64,000 bases of DNA from JBKPNX01 sp046732855 (GCA_046732855.1 JBKPNX010000110.1:1-64000); one strand, 5' to 3'; shown: positions 26,242-36,230, counted from the stretch's first letter. Notes: a model not told the origin generated them from the letters alone. Numbers and translations are program-made.

Positions 26242-27363
26242 TCAGGCGACCTCGAGAACCTCTTCCGGCGGCGTGAACGGCAGACCGAGATCGCGCGCGA
26301 CGGCGGGGTGGGTGATGCGCCCGCGGTGCACGTTCAGTCCGGCCATCAGGTGCGGGTCGTCGACACAGGCCTGCCGATAGCCCTTGTCGGCGATCGCGCA
26401 CACGTACGGCAGGGTGACGTTGTTCAGCGCGAAGGTCGAGGTATTGGCGACCGCGCCCGGCATGTTGGCCACGCAATAGTGGACTACGCCGCCTTCCACG
26501 TAGGTCGGAGCGGCATGGGTGGTCGGGCGCGAGGTCTCGGCGCAGCCGCCCTGATCGATCGCCACGTCGACGATGACCGAGCCCCGCTTCATCGCGGCCA
26601 GGTGTGCGCGCTTGATCAGCTTGGGCGCGGCGGCGCCCGGGATCAGGGTCGCGCCGATCACGAGATCGGCCTCGCGCAGCTCTTCGTCCAGGATCACTGG
26701 GGTGGAGTAGCGGGTGACCAGCCGCAACCCGAACTCGCTGTCCAGCTCGTTGATGCGACGCACCGAGCGCTCGAGCAGCACCACGCGTGCGCCGATGCCG
26801 AGCGCGACCATCGCCGCATTGGTGCCGACCACACCGCCGCCGATGATCAGGACCTTGCCGGGCGCCACCCCGGGCACCCCGGGCAACAGCACGCCCGAGC
26901 CGCCCTGCGCCAGCTCGAGCGAGTGGGCGCCGGCCTGGATCGACATCCGGCCGGCGACGGCGCTCATCGGCGCCAGCAGCGGCAGGCCGCCACGCGCGTC
27001 GGTCACCGTCTCGTAGGCGATCGCGACGCAGCCCGAAGCGATCAGATCCGCGACCTGCTCGGGGTCCGGAGCGAGATGCAGGTAGGTGAACAGGACCTGC
27101 CCTGGGCGCAGACGCGTCCGCTCCTCTGGCTGCGGCTCCTTCACCTTGACGATCAGCTCGGCGGCGGCGAACACCTCGTCGGCATCGGTCGCGATGCGCG
27201 CCCCAGCGCTTTCGTACATGGCATCGACGAGCCCGATCGCGTCGCCGGCGTCGGTTTCAACCAAGACCTCATGACCGTGCTCGGCCAGCTCGCGCACCGA
27301 CGCCGGGGTCAGGCCGACCCGGTACTCGTGCGTCTTGATCTCCTTCGGTACGCCAATCCGCAT
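26242..27363 (-). CDS. ald: Alanine dehydrogenase
   Basis: A 373-residue NAD-dependent L-alanine dehydrogenase (alanine + NAD+ + water to pyruvate + ammonia + NADH). It begins MRIGVPKEIKTHEYRVGLTP, keeps the catalytic His in YLHLAPD, the Rossmann motif IIGGGVVGTNAAMVALGIGA and the conserved VDVAIDQGGCAETSRPTTH segment. Length is standard. AGAGGTGG just upstream supports the start at 27363 rather than the in-frame ATG 8 codons earlier. Confidence 0.96.
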   Translation of the reverse strand: MRIGVPKEIKTHEYRVGLTPASVRELAEHGHEVLVETDAGDAIGLVDAMYESAGARIATDADEVFAAAELIVKVKEPQPEERTRLRPGQVLFTYLHLAPDPEQVADLIASGCVAIAYETVTDARGGLPLLAPMSAVAGRMSIQAGAHSLELAQGGSGVLLPGVPGVAPGKVLIIGGGVVGTNAAMVALGIGARVVLLERSVRRINELDSEFGLRLVTRYSTPVILDEELREADLVIGATLIPGAAAPKLIKRAHLAAMKRGSVIVDVAIDQGGCAETSRPTTHAAPTYVEGGVVHYCVANMPGAVANTSTFALNNVTLPYVCAIADKGYRQACVDDPHLMAGLNVHRGRITHPAVARDLGLPFTPPEEVLEVA

Positions 27364-27500
27364 CACGCCACCTCTTGCAGCGACCACAATCTAGACGCCC
27401 GCGCACTTGGCCACCACGCATCGCCTGCGGCGACCGGCCCGTCGGGCATTCTGGCCGGACAGCCACTGGGGAGCGACGACACGCTCTTCAGCATCCCGGC

Positions 27501-29309
27501 CTAGAGAGCGTCCGCCGGCCGCTCCCTGGACGCAGCGAGTCTCTCCTGCTTGCCCGCGACGATCACTGCCATGACCAGAGCGGCGAGCCCGATCAGGCAG
27601 GAATAGGCAAAGAACACCGCATACCCCGCGCCTAGCGCCGCGGCGGGCAGGCCGAGGTCGGCCGCGCTGGCGAACGAAGCGGGGGGCAGATCGGCGAACA
27701 GGTAAGCCAATCCCGCTAGCGGGCCGCCCGGCGCGGCCATCCGCGCGCTCGCCTCGACGATCACCCCCGACTGCGCCGCGATCAGCTTGCCGGGCAGCGA
27801 ATACAGTGAGGAGAAGAGGGCGTACTGGGTCGCGGTGAATCCCACGCTGGTGAGGCTCGACATGTAGGCGATCAAAACCGTCCCGGCGTAGCCGGCGGAC
27901 ACGTTGTCGACCATGACCGCGAGCGCGAACGCGCGCAGATCCGGCCCCTGCATGGCGAGCCAGGCGAACATCAGATTCGAGACCGGCCCCGCGAGCGCGC
28001 CGATGATCAGGGACCGCATCAACCCGAAGCGCGCGATGGACCAGCCACCCATGCCCACGCCCAACATCAGCATGGCGACGCCGACGCCCTTGCGCACCTC
28101 GGCGATGGTCGCAAGATCGAAGCCGAGATCGAGATAGAACGGGTTCATGATGTTGAGGACGAAATCGCTGAGGCGATAGCAGCAGATCATCGCCAGAATG
28201 AGCCCCGCTATCCCGGAAAACCGGGTGAAGAAATCGCGCAAGGGGTCGCCGTAGGAGCGGACGAAGTACGTGCTTGGGCGAGTCCTGACGCCGGGAACGG
28301 GCAACGCCGCGCCGACGATCAACAGCAGCCCCAGACAGGCGAGCCCGATCTGGACGAACACGCCGAGCGGCTGCCGCGCCCAGAGCGCGCGCAGGTCGGT
28401 GAGCGCCTCCGGGGTCGCGCCGAGCGCGGCGGCCGGCCATTCGATCATCGCGAACTGCCCGGTGAAGCCGACGCCGAAGGCGTAAGCGCCGACCAACAGC
28501 AACGAGAGCCGCGCGATTGATTCGAGGGCTTCCGCGGCGGGTCGCGCAGGTAGTTCGGGCGGGAGCAACGGAGGCATGACCGGGCGCGCCTGCTCCCGTG
28601 GGGCGGCGAGCACCGCCGCGATCCCGATCGCCATCAGCGCCGCCATAGTCGCGTAGGCGAAACTCCAGTCGATCCGCTGCGCCAGCACCAGGGGCGCGAT
28701 GCCCGCGGTGAGAATGGCGATGCGGTAGCCCCATTGGTACATCGCCGCCATGGCGCCCTGACGCTCTTCGCCCGCCGCCTCGATGCGCCAGGCATCGATC
28801 ACGACGTCCTGGGTCGCCGACGCGAACGCCACCAGGACCGCGAAGGCGGCGACCAGCCACAGGTGGGCCGCCGGATCGGCGCCAGAGACCAGCCACAAGC
28901 CCAAAATGATGACCGCCTGCGCCGTCAGCATCCAGGCGCGACGATCGCCGAGGAGCGGTGTGAGCAGAGGGATCGCCGTGCGATCGACCAACGGCGTCCA
29001 CAGGAACTTGAGCGAGTAGGCGAGGGTCGCAAGGCTGAAGAAGCCGATCGTGCGCAGCGGCACGTTCACCTGCCGCAACCAGGCCGAGAGCGTATCGAAG
29101 ATCAGCAGGTTGGGCAGTCCCGCCGCGAATCCGAGGGCGAGCATGACCAGCATGCGCCGCTCGAAGAAGACGGCGAGCGCAGCTTTGCTCGATGCCGATC
29201 CAGGCGCTCGGCTGCCGCCGCCGTACGATCTCGGGCGGACGGCCCGGACTCCCGCGAGCATCCGCAGGCGCCCGGCGAGCCATGGCGCCGCCTGTCCGGG
29301 CTCGGGCAT
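27501..29309 (-). CDS. AmpG-like MFS permease
   Basis: A 602-residue inner-membrane protein of the AmpG family of the major facilitator superfamily, with about 14 hydrophobic segments. Family-like features include LGFAAGLPNLLIFDTLSAWL, TLAYSLKFLWTPLVDR and ATQDVVIDAWRIE. AmpG imports anhydromuropeptides for cell-wall recycling; long alphaproteobacterial versions are common. The first 30-45 residues are basic and non-hydrophobic, so the true start could be an ATG at about 29261. It is followed leftwards by nothing in the same operon. Confidence 0.88.
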   Translation of the reverse strand: MPEPGQAAPWLAGRLRMLAGVRAVRPRSYGGGSRAPGSASSKAALAVFFERRMLVMLALGFAAGLPNLLIFDTLSAWLRQVNVPLRTIGFFSLATLAYSLKFLWTPLVDRTAIPLLTPLLGDRRAWMLTAQAVIILGLWLVSGADPAAHLWLVAAFAVLVAFASATQDVVIDAWRIEAAGEERQGAMAAMYQWGYRIAILTAGIAPLVLAQRIDWSFAYATMAALMAIGIAAVLAAPREQARPVMPPLLPPELPARPAAEALESIARLSLLLVGAYAFGVGFTGQFAMIEWPAAALGATPEALTDLRALWARQPLGVFVQIGLACLGLLLIVGAALPVPGVRTRPSTYFVRSYGDPLRDFFTRFSGIAGLILAMICCYRLSDFVLNIMNPFYLDLGFDLATIAEVRKGVGVAMLMLGVGMGGWSIARFGLMRSLIIGALAGPVSNLMFAWLAMQGPDLRAFALAVMVDNVSAGYAGTVLIAYMSSLTSVGFTATQYALFSSLYSLPGKLIAAQSGVIVEASARMAAPGGPLAGLAYLFADLPPASFASAADLGLPAAALGAGYAVFFAYSCLIGLAALVMAVIVAGKQERLAASRERPADAL

Positions 29310-29367
29310 ACGACTCAGGCGGGGCCGCGCCCGTCCGGGCTCACGCCCCGGTCACGCCCGCATCGCC

Positions 29368-29973
29368 TCAGAAGAACCGCTCCTGGACCTCGATGATGTC
29401 TCCGGGCAGAACCTTGGTGTCGAGGGCGGCCTCGATCTCGGGTCCGCTCGATCCGCCCCGGCTGATCACGATGTCGTCCTGATCGGCGCGGTAGGTGAAG
29501 CCGCCGGCGAGCGCGACGGCGTTGATCACGGTCATGCCGTTCACGTACGAGAAGCTGCCGGGGTTATTCACTTCGCCGATGATGTAGAACGGCCGGTAGT
29601 TGAGAACCTCGATGCTGACCTGGGGATCGACCAGGTAGCCCCCCGACTTGAGCGCAACCTCCACCTCGTCCTCCAGCTCTCTTGAGGTCCGCCCGCCAGC
29701 CAGAATCTCGCCCACGAGCGGCATGGCGAAATAGCCCTCGCCGTCGAGGGTAAACTGACCGGACAGGTCCTCGTGCCGGAACACCGTCACCCGCAGGGCA
29801 TCCCCGGGGCCGAGCTTGTAAGAAGAAATGTCGGAAATCGCCTCGCCCTGGGCAGCGGCGCTGGCCGCCGCGGCGGCTTCCGGCGAGGGCAACCGCGAGG
29901 ACGAACATCCGCCGATCAGTCCCACAGCCAGGACGAGCCCCACCAGCATCGCGGTCCGTCGATGCCCGGCCAT
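29368..29973 (-). CDS. Polysaccharide export lipoprotein (Wza/SLBB type)
   Basis: A 201-residue outer-membrane lipoprotein: signal AMLVGLVLAVGLIGGCSSS with lipobox Cys, then a Poly_export domain (YKLGPGDALRVTVFRHEDLS, DGEGYFAMPLVGEILAGG) and a SLBB domain (YIIGEVNNPGSFSYVNGMTV, VINAVALAGGFTYRAD). Such proteins form the export channel for exopolysaccharide. It is shorter than full Wza, as is usual for the single-SLBB class. It lies 132 bases downstream of the beta-barrel gene on the same strand; both probably belong to an exopolysaccharide locus with GalE nearby. Confidence 0.92.
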   Translation of the reverse strand: MAGHRRTAMLVGLVLAVGLIGGCSSSRLPSPEAAAAASAAAQGEAISDISSYKLGPGDALRVTVFRHEDLSGQFTLDGEGYFAMPLVGEILAGGRTSRELEDEVEVALKSGGYLVDPQVSIEVLNYRPFYIIGEVNNPGSFSYVNGMTVINAVALAGGFTYRADQDDIVISRGGSSGPEIEAALDTKVLPGDIIEVQERFF

Positions 29974-30105
29974 TATGGTTCTCCCCGTAACTCCACTGAA
30001 CGACATCGCCCGGCTGCCAGCGTCGGTCGACCTTCAATTGGCGAGCCTGGCATCACGACCGCTCAATTATGCGTCAAGGCGCTGTTCCTTTCCAGGGGCC
30101 GCCCG

Positions 30106-31341
30106 CTAAAGCTGCGCTGTGATCCGCAAGGTGATCACGTTGCGCGTGAACTCCTCTTCATTGTCGTCCGAGTCCTGCTTCGTGAAGACGTAGCCAGCTC
30201 CGACCGACAGGTGACGGTTGATGAGGTAGGTGATGTCCGGGCCCACGTCGTAGCGGTTGTCGACGCGGCCGCTGCTGTCCTGGAAGTCGTCGCGCGTGTA
30301 GGAGACCTCGCCGCCGATCAGGACATTCCGCAGCAGCTCATGGTCGACCCTGAGTCCGATCTGACTGCTCAGGTTCGAAGAGCCGACGTCACTTGGCTCG
30401 TAGCCGCCGGAGCCGTCGAGCCTGACGCTGGTCAGTTGGGTGGGATTCCAGGTCAGGTTCACGCCATAGGCGAGGCCGTTGTCGCCTTCGAAGGTCGAAT
30501 CGTCGAACTCCTGCACCGCCCAGCCGACGTTGGCTTCGCCGAACAGCAACCCGGTAAAGTCGATCGCCGTGCCGACGCCGGCGGTGTAGACGGTGTTGTC
30601 CCGTTGACTCGCGTTGCTGGCGTCGCGCTGCTCTCGCTGGACGCCGCCTTGCAGGAAGGCATTGATCCGCGGCGAGATGAAGTAACCGGTGCGCAGCCTT
30701 CCGCCGAAGAGATTGGTATCGCGCAAGTCCTCGTCAGCGTCTTCCTCCTCGTAGTCGTTCCGCTCGAAATTGCCCAACAGGCCGAAATTGAAACGGTTGA
30801 AGTCCTGCTCGAAGCCGAGCGAGCCGGCATAGACCCAGTACTTGACCGGCTCGCGGCTCACGTCGGCGCCGGGGTCGTCTGGGTCGTCGCGCGCCTCGTG
30901 CTCGCGCCCGGCGTTGACCGCTGCGGTCAGGCGATTGTTGCGCGTGATGTCCAGGCGACCCCCAAGCGTGGCGCCGAAATCCCAAAAGTCTTCATCCGTG
31001 TGATCCACGTATCGTCCGATGTCGCTCTGCACGGAGAAGCCGAGGCTGTGGCGCGGGAAGTTGGAGCGGACGGCAATCTGGGGGCTGACTGTAAAGATGA
31101 AGTCGTCCTCTTCGTCATTGTTGGTCGCGAGAATGTTGTCGTTGTACGACCCAGCGGTCGAGAGGCTCGGGAAGATCAGAAAGCCGCCGGCCCGAATGCC
31201 CAGCGGATCGTAATCAGGGCGCGCGCGCGCGGTTACCGGCACGTTCGGATCGGGCTCCTGGCCGTCCGCCCCGTACGCCACCAAGGAGGCGACCGCACCG
31301 GTCACCACGGCGAGCAGGCGAGGCATGTGACAAGTATTCAC
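30106..31341 (-). CDS. Outer-membrane beta-barrel protein of an exopolysaccharide locus (BBP2/VpsM-like)
   Basis: A 411-residue secreted beta-barrel. After a signal peptide (PRLLAVVTGAVASLVAYGADG) it has repeated amphipathic strands such as GFSVQSDIGRYVDHTDEDFW, TAGVGTAIDFTGLLFGEANV and a C-terminal strand ending RNVITLRITAQL, matching putative beta-barrel porin 2/VpsM proteins. Those accompany polysaccharide export genes. GTG at 31341 is chosen since AGGAG lies about 7 bases upstream; ATG 31326 and ATG 31389 are alternatives with no such site. Confidence 0.85.
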   Translation of the reverse strand: MNTCHMPRLLAVVTGAVASLVAYGADGQEPDPNVPVTARARPDYDPLGIRAGGFLIFPSLSTAGSYNDNILATNNDEEDDFIFTVSPQIAVRSNFPRHSLGFSVQSDIGRYVDHTDEDFWDFGATLGGRLDITRNNRLTAAVNAGREHEARDDPDDPGADVSREPVKYWVYAGSLGFEQDFNRFNFGLLGNFERNDYEEEDADEDLRDTNLFGGRLRTGYFISPRINAFLQGGVQREQRDASNASQRDNTVYTAGVGTAIDFTGLLFGEANVGWAVQEFDDSTFEGDNGLAYGVNLTWNPTQLTSVRLDGSGGYEPSDVGSSNLSSQIGLRVDHELLRNVLIGGEVSYTRDDFQDSSGRVDNRYDVGPDITYLINRHLSVGAGYVFTKQDSDDNEEEFTRNVITLRITAQL

Positions 31342-31754
31342 TGGGCGTCTCCTAAGCGTGGTTATTGGAACGGCAGCCTTGCGCGTCATTGATGCGACGC
31401 GATCAGACTGAGCGAATTCGCCAAGGCCAGGCTGTGGAGCACGGGCGCTGCGGCGTGGATCGGGGCCTCAGGGCCGTGGGGTTTGCCGGGCGCCGCCTCG
31501 GCCTTGCCAAAGCCGATCGAAGGGGCGACGTTAGCAGCGTGCCGCGCGCGCCCGCAACCTGCTTCACGCCGGCATCGGTCGTGGACGAGGAGCATGTCGG
31601 AAAACCGAACCTTTCCAAACAACTGCGCCGAGATGCTCAGGACTAGCTCGGTCTGGACATCTTGGCAACCCTCGGCGTAATCTCGGGCGAGAAATTCATC
31701 CCATGGTCGAGGCCCCGAGTGCGACCAGCCGCCTTGCCCTGATCGGGTAGTCTC
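31342..31754. other. Intergenic stretch between divergent genes
   Basis: About 410 bases between the leftward beta-barrel gene and rightward phosphatase gene; open frames here show no family, and no clear promoter pair or hairpin is seen. Confidence 0.4.
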
Positions 31755-32579
31755 TTGCTGCGCAGCCTGTTCCGCCGGAAGCCGGACGAACTTGCCGCCG
31801 CTCCCGTGGTCGGAGGCCAGCCGGCGCGGGTGCCGCCCGGCGTCTGCGTCTACGCGGTCGGCGACATTCACGGGCGAGTCGACCTGTTGCGGGAGATGCA
31901 TCGCCTCATCGCCCAGGATGCTGCCTCGCTGACCCCCGGCACCAACAAGGTCGTGGTCTATCTCGGCGATTACGTCGACCGCGGGCTGGACAGTCGACAG
32001 GTGATCGATCTCCTGATCCGAAATCGCCTGCCGGAGTGCCACACGGTGCACCTGCTCGGCAACCACGATGCCTGGCTGCTGAGCTTTCTCGTCGACCCCG
32101 CGATCGGGCCGACCTGGCTACGCTACGGCGGCGACGCCACGATCCTCAGCTACGGCGTGCGCCTCGACGGTCCCCAGGACGACCTGCGCTCCTACGCCAA
32201 GGTCCAGAGCAGTTTGCGCGAGCGGATCCCGCGCCGCCATGTCGAGTTTCTGCAAAGCCTGGAGCTGAGCTTCGAGAGCGGCGACTATCTGTTCGTGCAC
32301 GCGGGCGTCAACCCCGCGTGCCAGCTGGATCAGCAGATCGCGGATGATCTGCTTTGGATCCGCGAACCCTTCCTGAGCTGCAGGCACGATCTGGGGCGCG
32401 TCGTGGTGCACGGGCATACGGTGGAAGCCGAACCGGTCGTGCGGGCCAATCGGATCGGCATCGACACCGGCGCCTGCTGGACCGGCCGCCTGACCTGCCT
32501 TGTGCTCGAGGAGGGAATGTTCCGCTTCCTCGGGACGGGCGGCAAGGCGTATGGCGAGTGGCTGGGCGATACCCCGTGA
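31755..32579 (+). CDS. Serine/threonine-type metallophosphatase (PPP family)
   Basis: A 274-residue PPP-family phosphoesterase. All signature motifs are present: GDIHGR, GDYVDRG, GNHD, HAGV and HGHT, which hold two metal ions. Bacterial members dephosphorylate phosphoserine/threonine or dinucleotide polyphosphates. The start is TTG at 31755 (LRSLFRRKPDEL); a downstream start would be needed if TTG is not used, but the catalytic domain begins near residue 30. It is 31 bases upstream of galE in the same direction. Confidence 0.88.
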   Translation: MLRSLFRRKPDELAAAPVVGGQPARVPPGVCVYAVGDIHGRVDLLREMHRLIAQDAASLTPGTNKVVVYLGDYVDRGLDSRQVIDLLIRNRLPECHTVHLLGNHDAWLLSFLVDPAIGPTWLRYGGDATILSYGVRLDGPQDDLRSYAKVQSSLRERIPRRHVEFLQSLELSFESGDYLFVHAGVNPACQLDQQIADDLLWIREPFLSCRHDLGRVVVHGHTVEAEPVVRANRIGIDTGACWTGRLTCLVLEEGMFRFLGTGGKAYGEWLGDTP

Positions 32580-32610
32580 ACGCCGCGTCGCGCCTGGCCG
32601 AAGCGTCGCC

Positions 32611-33657
32611 GTGACCTCACGCCGCCCGGTTCTCGTCACCGGTGGCGCCGGCTACATCGGCAGCCACGTGGTACGTCTGTTGCACGCCGCCGGGTATCCA
32701 GTGGTGGCCTACGACGACCTGTCCACCGGCCATGCTTGGGCGGTGCCCGATGCCGAACTGGTGGTCGGCGACTTGGCCGAGCACTCCCGCCTCGCCGCCC
32801 TGATCGAGCAACGCCGATTCGCCGCCGTGCTCCATTTCGCCGCGCACATCTCGGTCGAGGAATCGGTGCGCGAGCCGGCTAGGTACTACCGCAACAATAC
32901 CGTCAACGCGCTCGGCCTGTTCGAGCTGGCCGCACGGCACGGTGTGGCCAGCGTGGTGTTTTCGTCGACCGCGGCGGTCTATGGCGAACCGCACACGGCC
33001 TGCATCGACGAGTCCTCGGGACTCGCGCCGATCAATCCTTACGGCGCGTCGAAGATGATGGCCGAGCGCATGCTCCAGGACGTCGCCCGAAACGCGGGGA
33101 TGCGCTACGTCATTCTGCGCTATTTCAACGTCGCCGGCGCCGAGCCCGAGGCACGAATCGGGCAAGCGACGCCGGGCAGCAATCATCTGATCAAGGTCGC
33201 GTGCGCGACCGCGCTCGGGCAGCGCACGCACATGTTGATCTACGGCACGGACTATCCCACGCCGGATGGCACCTGCGTGCGCGACTACATCCACGTCGAC
33301 GACCTCGCCCAGGCCCATCTCCACGCGCTCGACTACCTGGAGCGCGGCGGCGGCGCCACCGTGCTCAACTGCGGCTATGGCCACGGCCATAGCGTGCGCG
33401 AGGTGATCCAGGCGGTGCGCAGGGAGAGCGGGGTGGATTTCCGGGTCGAGGAGGGGCCGCGCCGGCCCGGCGATCCGGCAGCGCTGGTCGCGAATACTCG
33501 CAGGATCGGAGAGGTGCTGGGCTGGCGCCCCCGGCACGACCACCTCGCGTACATTGTGCGCACGGCGTGGCGCTGGGAGCAAAAATTGCAGACGCACGGC
33601 GGGCCGGAAGGATTCGACGGCGCCCGCGCCGCGCGCCCGCGGGCGGGGAAGGGCTGA
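32611..33657 (+). CDS. galE: UDP-glucose 4-epimerase
   Basis: A 348-residue extended short-chain dehydrogenase: GGAGYIGSHVVRLLHAAGYP NAD motif, DDLSTGH, STAAVYG (catalytic Ser), NPYGASK (Tyr-x3-Lys) and DGTCVRDYIHVDDLAQAH, all standard for GalE. It interconverts UDP-glucose and UDP-galactose for polysaccharide synthesis, fitting the export genes at 29.4-31.3 kb. GTG at 32611 is the start. The extreme C-terminus is a short basic tail not conserved in the family. Confidence 0.94.
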   Translation: MTSRRPVLVTGGAGYIGSHVVRLLHAAGYPVVAYDDLSTGHAWAVPDAELVVGDLAEHSRLAALIEQRRFAAVLHFAAHISVEESVREPARYYRNNTVNALGLFELAARHGVASVVFSSTAAVYGEPHTACIDESSGLAPINPYGASKMMAERMLQDVARNAGMRYVILRYFNVAGAEPEARIGQATPGSNHLIKVACATALGQRTHMLIYGTDYPTPDGTCVRDYIHVDDLAQAHLHALDYLERGGGATVLNCGYGHGHSVREVIQAVRRESGVDFRVEEGPRRPGDPAALVANTRRIGEVLGWRPRHDHLAYIVRTAWRWEQKLQTHGGPEGFDGARAARPRAGKG

Positions 33658-34077
33658 CGCAAGCCGTCCGAGCGCCACGGCAGTCGCTGCCGACGCGTTT
33701 CGGCGAACAGGCGCGCGGGCACCGTCCCTGCGGCGCATTTCGGCCCCATTGTCATCGAGGTCGACACCAGACCACCGTCCGCGCAAAGTGCGCGGCGACA
33801 TTCCTGCGGATCGGGCTGACCCGCACCATGACCCGAGTGAGCCGGCGGGTTGCGACCTGCCTCCCGTAGCTGCCGGTTCTTTGGGTGTCCTCCGATGAGT
33901 CAGCTCAGCCGACGCTTCCATGTTCGAGCGGGCCCGATCGCCCTCGTCGTGCTGCTCATCAGCGGTTCCGTGGCCGACGCGCAATGGCTGCCGGGCGTGC
34001 CTGGCGGCAGCGTCCAGGCGATTGAGCCCGCGTCCCCGGCGGCGATGGACGAGGCGCAGCTGCGCCGTCTGATCGGC
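33658..34077. other. Intergenic stretch, doubtful short ORF
   Basis: About 420 bases. A plus-strand frame from 33895 starts with a plausible signal peptide (IALVVLLISGSVADAQ) but lacks a ribosome-binding site and runs antisense through the sulfotransferase remnant, so no gene is called. Confidence 0.4.
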
Positions 34078-34430
34078 AAGAGCCTCGGGCGTGAAGCCCA
34101 GGAAGTGATTATGGAAGGAGTTGCATGCGTCGCGAGTGTCGCGCGCCACGTGAGGCCATCAAAGGGCAGATGCGCCTTGACGAAGCGGGCGGTGGTCCTG
34201 GGCTTCGATCCGGGCCAGGGAGTAACTCGATCGAGCCCGGAAAGCGCCGGCCGATCCATGGTGAAATTTCCATGATCGGCCTCGGCTCCGGGGTCTTGAA
34301 CCAGCAGGATAACGATCCGCTGCATCCAGGTGGCGCCGCGCTTCGGATAGGTCGCAATGACGACGATGTCCGTGGGGCGGGGCCGGTAATCCTGCCAGCG
34401 CCTGCTGTCGACAATTGAGGTGCGTAGACT
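34078..34430 (-). pseudogene. Sulfotransferase remnant with several frameshifts
   Basis: Pieces of a cytosolic-type sulfotransferase lie in order but in three frames: DSRRWQDYRPRPTDIVVIAT then YPKRGATWMQRI (the PAPS-binding YPKSGTTW motif), then PEPRPIMEISPWIGRRF, then RFVKAHLPFDGL, then VARDTRDACNSFHNHFLGFT (the 3'-phosphate motif). About ten residues are missing between the last two pieces and the C-terminal half is absent. Clearly inactive. Confidence 0.75.
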
Positions 34431-34628
34431 CGTTGGTCGAGCTCGATCAGCCGGAGCCATCACTCGAGCAATACAGGCAAGTGGGCGTTGGGCGACGCCA
34501 GTGCCGGTGCGGTCGACGTCGAGCGGGTGACCACGCGCATGCGGGGTCGGGCACGGAACGCGCCGACCAAGAGGGACAAGGTGCGCGGACCGTGTGAGGT
34601 CCCGTCTGCGCATCGGCGCAGTCGCGCT

Positions 34629-35027
34629 TCACCGCGCGCGTAGATTGGCAGCGGCCGTCCACCCGACGTATTTGATCGTCCTGGTGATTCCGCCGCGCGG
34701 CTGGGGAATGCCTGCTTCGGCTCCTGTCGCGCCGCGCTCATAGTCCTCGAGGACGAATGACACCCGCGCCTTGTCGCCGCTCCGATCGGTCACGGCAACG
34801 AAGGGAGCCATGACGTCCGCGAGACGCTCCGTTGTCATGCGGATGCACCGATCGCGCAGCTCGACCTCGAGCGCCTGCGGATCTTGTCCCTTGCGCTCTG
34901 ACGCGATCGCCTCGTCATGCGCTTCCGGCGTGGCGCACACCCAGGAGCCGTCGGCCAACGTCTGTGGTTCGGCGGCGTGCGCAGCCACACCGAGGCAGAC
35001 GCCCAGCAACGTCATCAACAAGCGCAC
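34629..35027 (-). CDS. Hypothetical secreted protein
   Basis: A 132-residue protein with a signal peptide (VRLLMTLLGVCLGVAAHA/AE). GGAGG 8 bases upstream fixes the GTG start at 35027. The mature part has two cysteines (WVCATPE, DRCIRMT) likely to form a disulfide, and no recognised domain. It stands alone between a pseudogene and the threonine aldolase gene. Confidence 0.65.
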   Translation of the reverse strand: MRLLMTLLGVCLGVAAHAAEPQTLADGSWVCATPEAHDEAIASERKGQDPQALEVELRDRCIRMTTERLADVMAPFVAVTDRSGDKARVSFVLEDYERGATGAEAGIPQPRGGITRTIKYVGWTAAANLRAR

Positions 35028-35204
35028 GGGTGATCCCTCCGCCAATCGCTACCAGAATTAGCCGTGCAGCGCCCGTCCGCGGTGGCAGCATGACCCGGTC
35101 GTGCTGCCCGCATCCGCCGCGATCGCCTCGCTGCGAGGGTCTCGTTCTCCGGGCCAGAACCGCCGGCTCTTCCACCGAGAACCGTCGGCATTCGCCAAGT
35201 GATC

Positions 35205-36230
35205 TCAGCGCAGGACCCGCCTTAGCATCTCGAGCGCGGCGTCGATACCGGCGCGATCGACGTCGAGGTGGGTGACGGCGCGCATGCGGATCGGGCTGAA
35301 GGCGCCGATCAGGACGCCCCGCTCCTTGAGCGCCGCGCCGAGCTCGACCGCGCTCATCCGCGCCCGCACGTCGAACCACACGATGTTGGTCTCGACCGTC
35401 GCCGGATCGAGCTCGATGCCGGATATCTCGGCCAGCCCCTCGGCCAGATAGCGCGCGTTGGCGTGGTCCTCGGCCAAGCGCTCGACGTGATGGTCCAGAG
35501 CGTAGAGGCACGCGGCGGCGATGATCCCGGCCTGGCGCATGGCGCCGCCGATCTGCTGCTTGATCCGCCACGCCTCGTGCATGAACTCGCGCGAGCCGGC
35601 GAGCACGGCGCCGACCGGCGCGCCGAGGCCCTTCGAGAAGTCGATCCAGACCGAATCGAACGGCGCCGCGTAGTCGGCGGCCGGCGTGCCGCTCGCTACC
35701 ACGGCGTTCATGAGGCGCGCGCCATCCATGTGGCAGGCTAGGCCGTGCTCTCGGGCGACCGCGGTGACCTCGTGAATCGCCGCCAGCGGCCATATTGCGC
35801 CGCCGCCGAGATTGCTCGTGTTCTCGACCTCCAGAAGACGCGAGCGCGGGGCATGGCGAAAACTCGCGGGCCGGACCGCGGCCTGCACCTGCTCGGCCGT
35901 GAACATGCCGCGCTCGCCCTGGATCGACCGCATCATGACCCCCGCCAGGGCCGCCGGGCCGCCCGATTCGGCGTGGAACGGATGCGCGCTCGCGTCGAGG
36001 ATCACCTCGTCGCCCTGGCGGCATTGCACCCGCACCGCGATCTGGTTGCACATCGTGCCGGACGGCAGGTAGACCGCGGCCTCCTTGCCGAGCAGCGCCG
36101 CGACCCGCTCGCACAAGCGGTTTACGGTCGGGTCGAGGAACATCTGCTCGTCGCCGACCTCGGCCTCGGCCATCGCCCGGCGCATGCCTGGCGTCGGCGT
36201 GGTATGTGTGTCGCTGTACAGATCGATCAT
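35205..36230 (-). CDS. ltaE: Low-specificity threonine aldolase
   Basis: A 341-residue PLP enzyme of the beta-eliminating lyase/threonine aldolase family that cleaves threonine to glycine and acetaldehyde. It starts MIDLYSDTHTTPTPGMRRAM and has PSGTMCNQIA, HMDGARLMNA (Asp near the PLP ring) and DFSKGLGAPVG with the PLP lysine. Its ATG overlaps the stop of the molybdopterin oxidoreductase gene (ATGA), so the two are co-translated. Confidence 0.93.
   Translation of the reverse strand: MIDLYSDTHTTPTPGMRRAMAEAEVGDEQMFLDPTVNRLCERVAALLGKEAAVYLPSGTMCNQIAVRVQCRQGDEVILDASAHPFHAESGGPAALAGVMMRSIQGERGMFTAEQVQAAVRPASFRHAPRSRLLEVENTSNLGGGAIWPLAAIHEVTAVAREHGLACHMDGARLMNAVVASGTPAADYAAPFDSVWIDFSKGLGAPVGAVLAGSREFMHEAWRIKQQIGGAMRQAGIIAAACLYALDHHVERLAEDHANARYLAEGLAEISGIELDPATVETNIVWFDVRARMSAVELGAALKERGVLIGAFSPIRMRAVTHLDVDRAGIDAALEMLRRVLR

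Noticed and set aside
33895..34275. Plus-strand ORF with a signal-peptide-like start
   Set aside because: No Shine-Dalgarno sequence, and its second half is antisense to the sulfotransferase remnant, so it is probably a chance frame.
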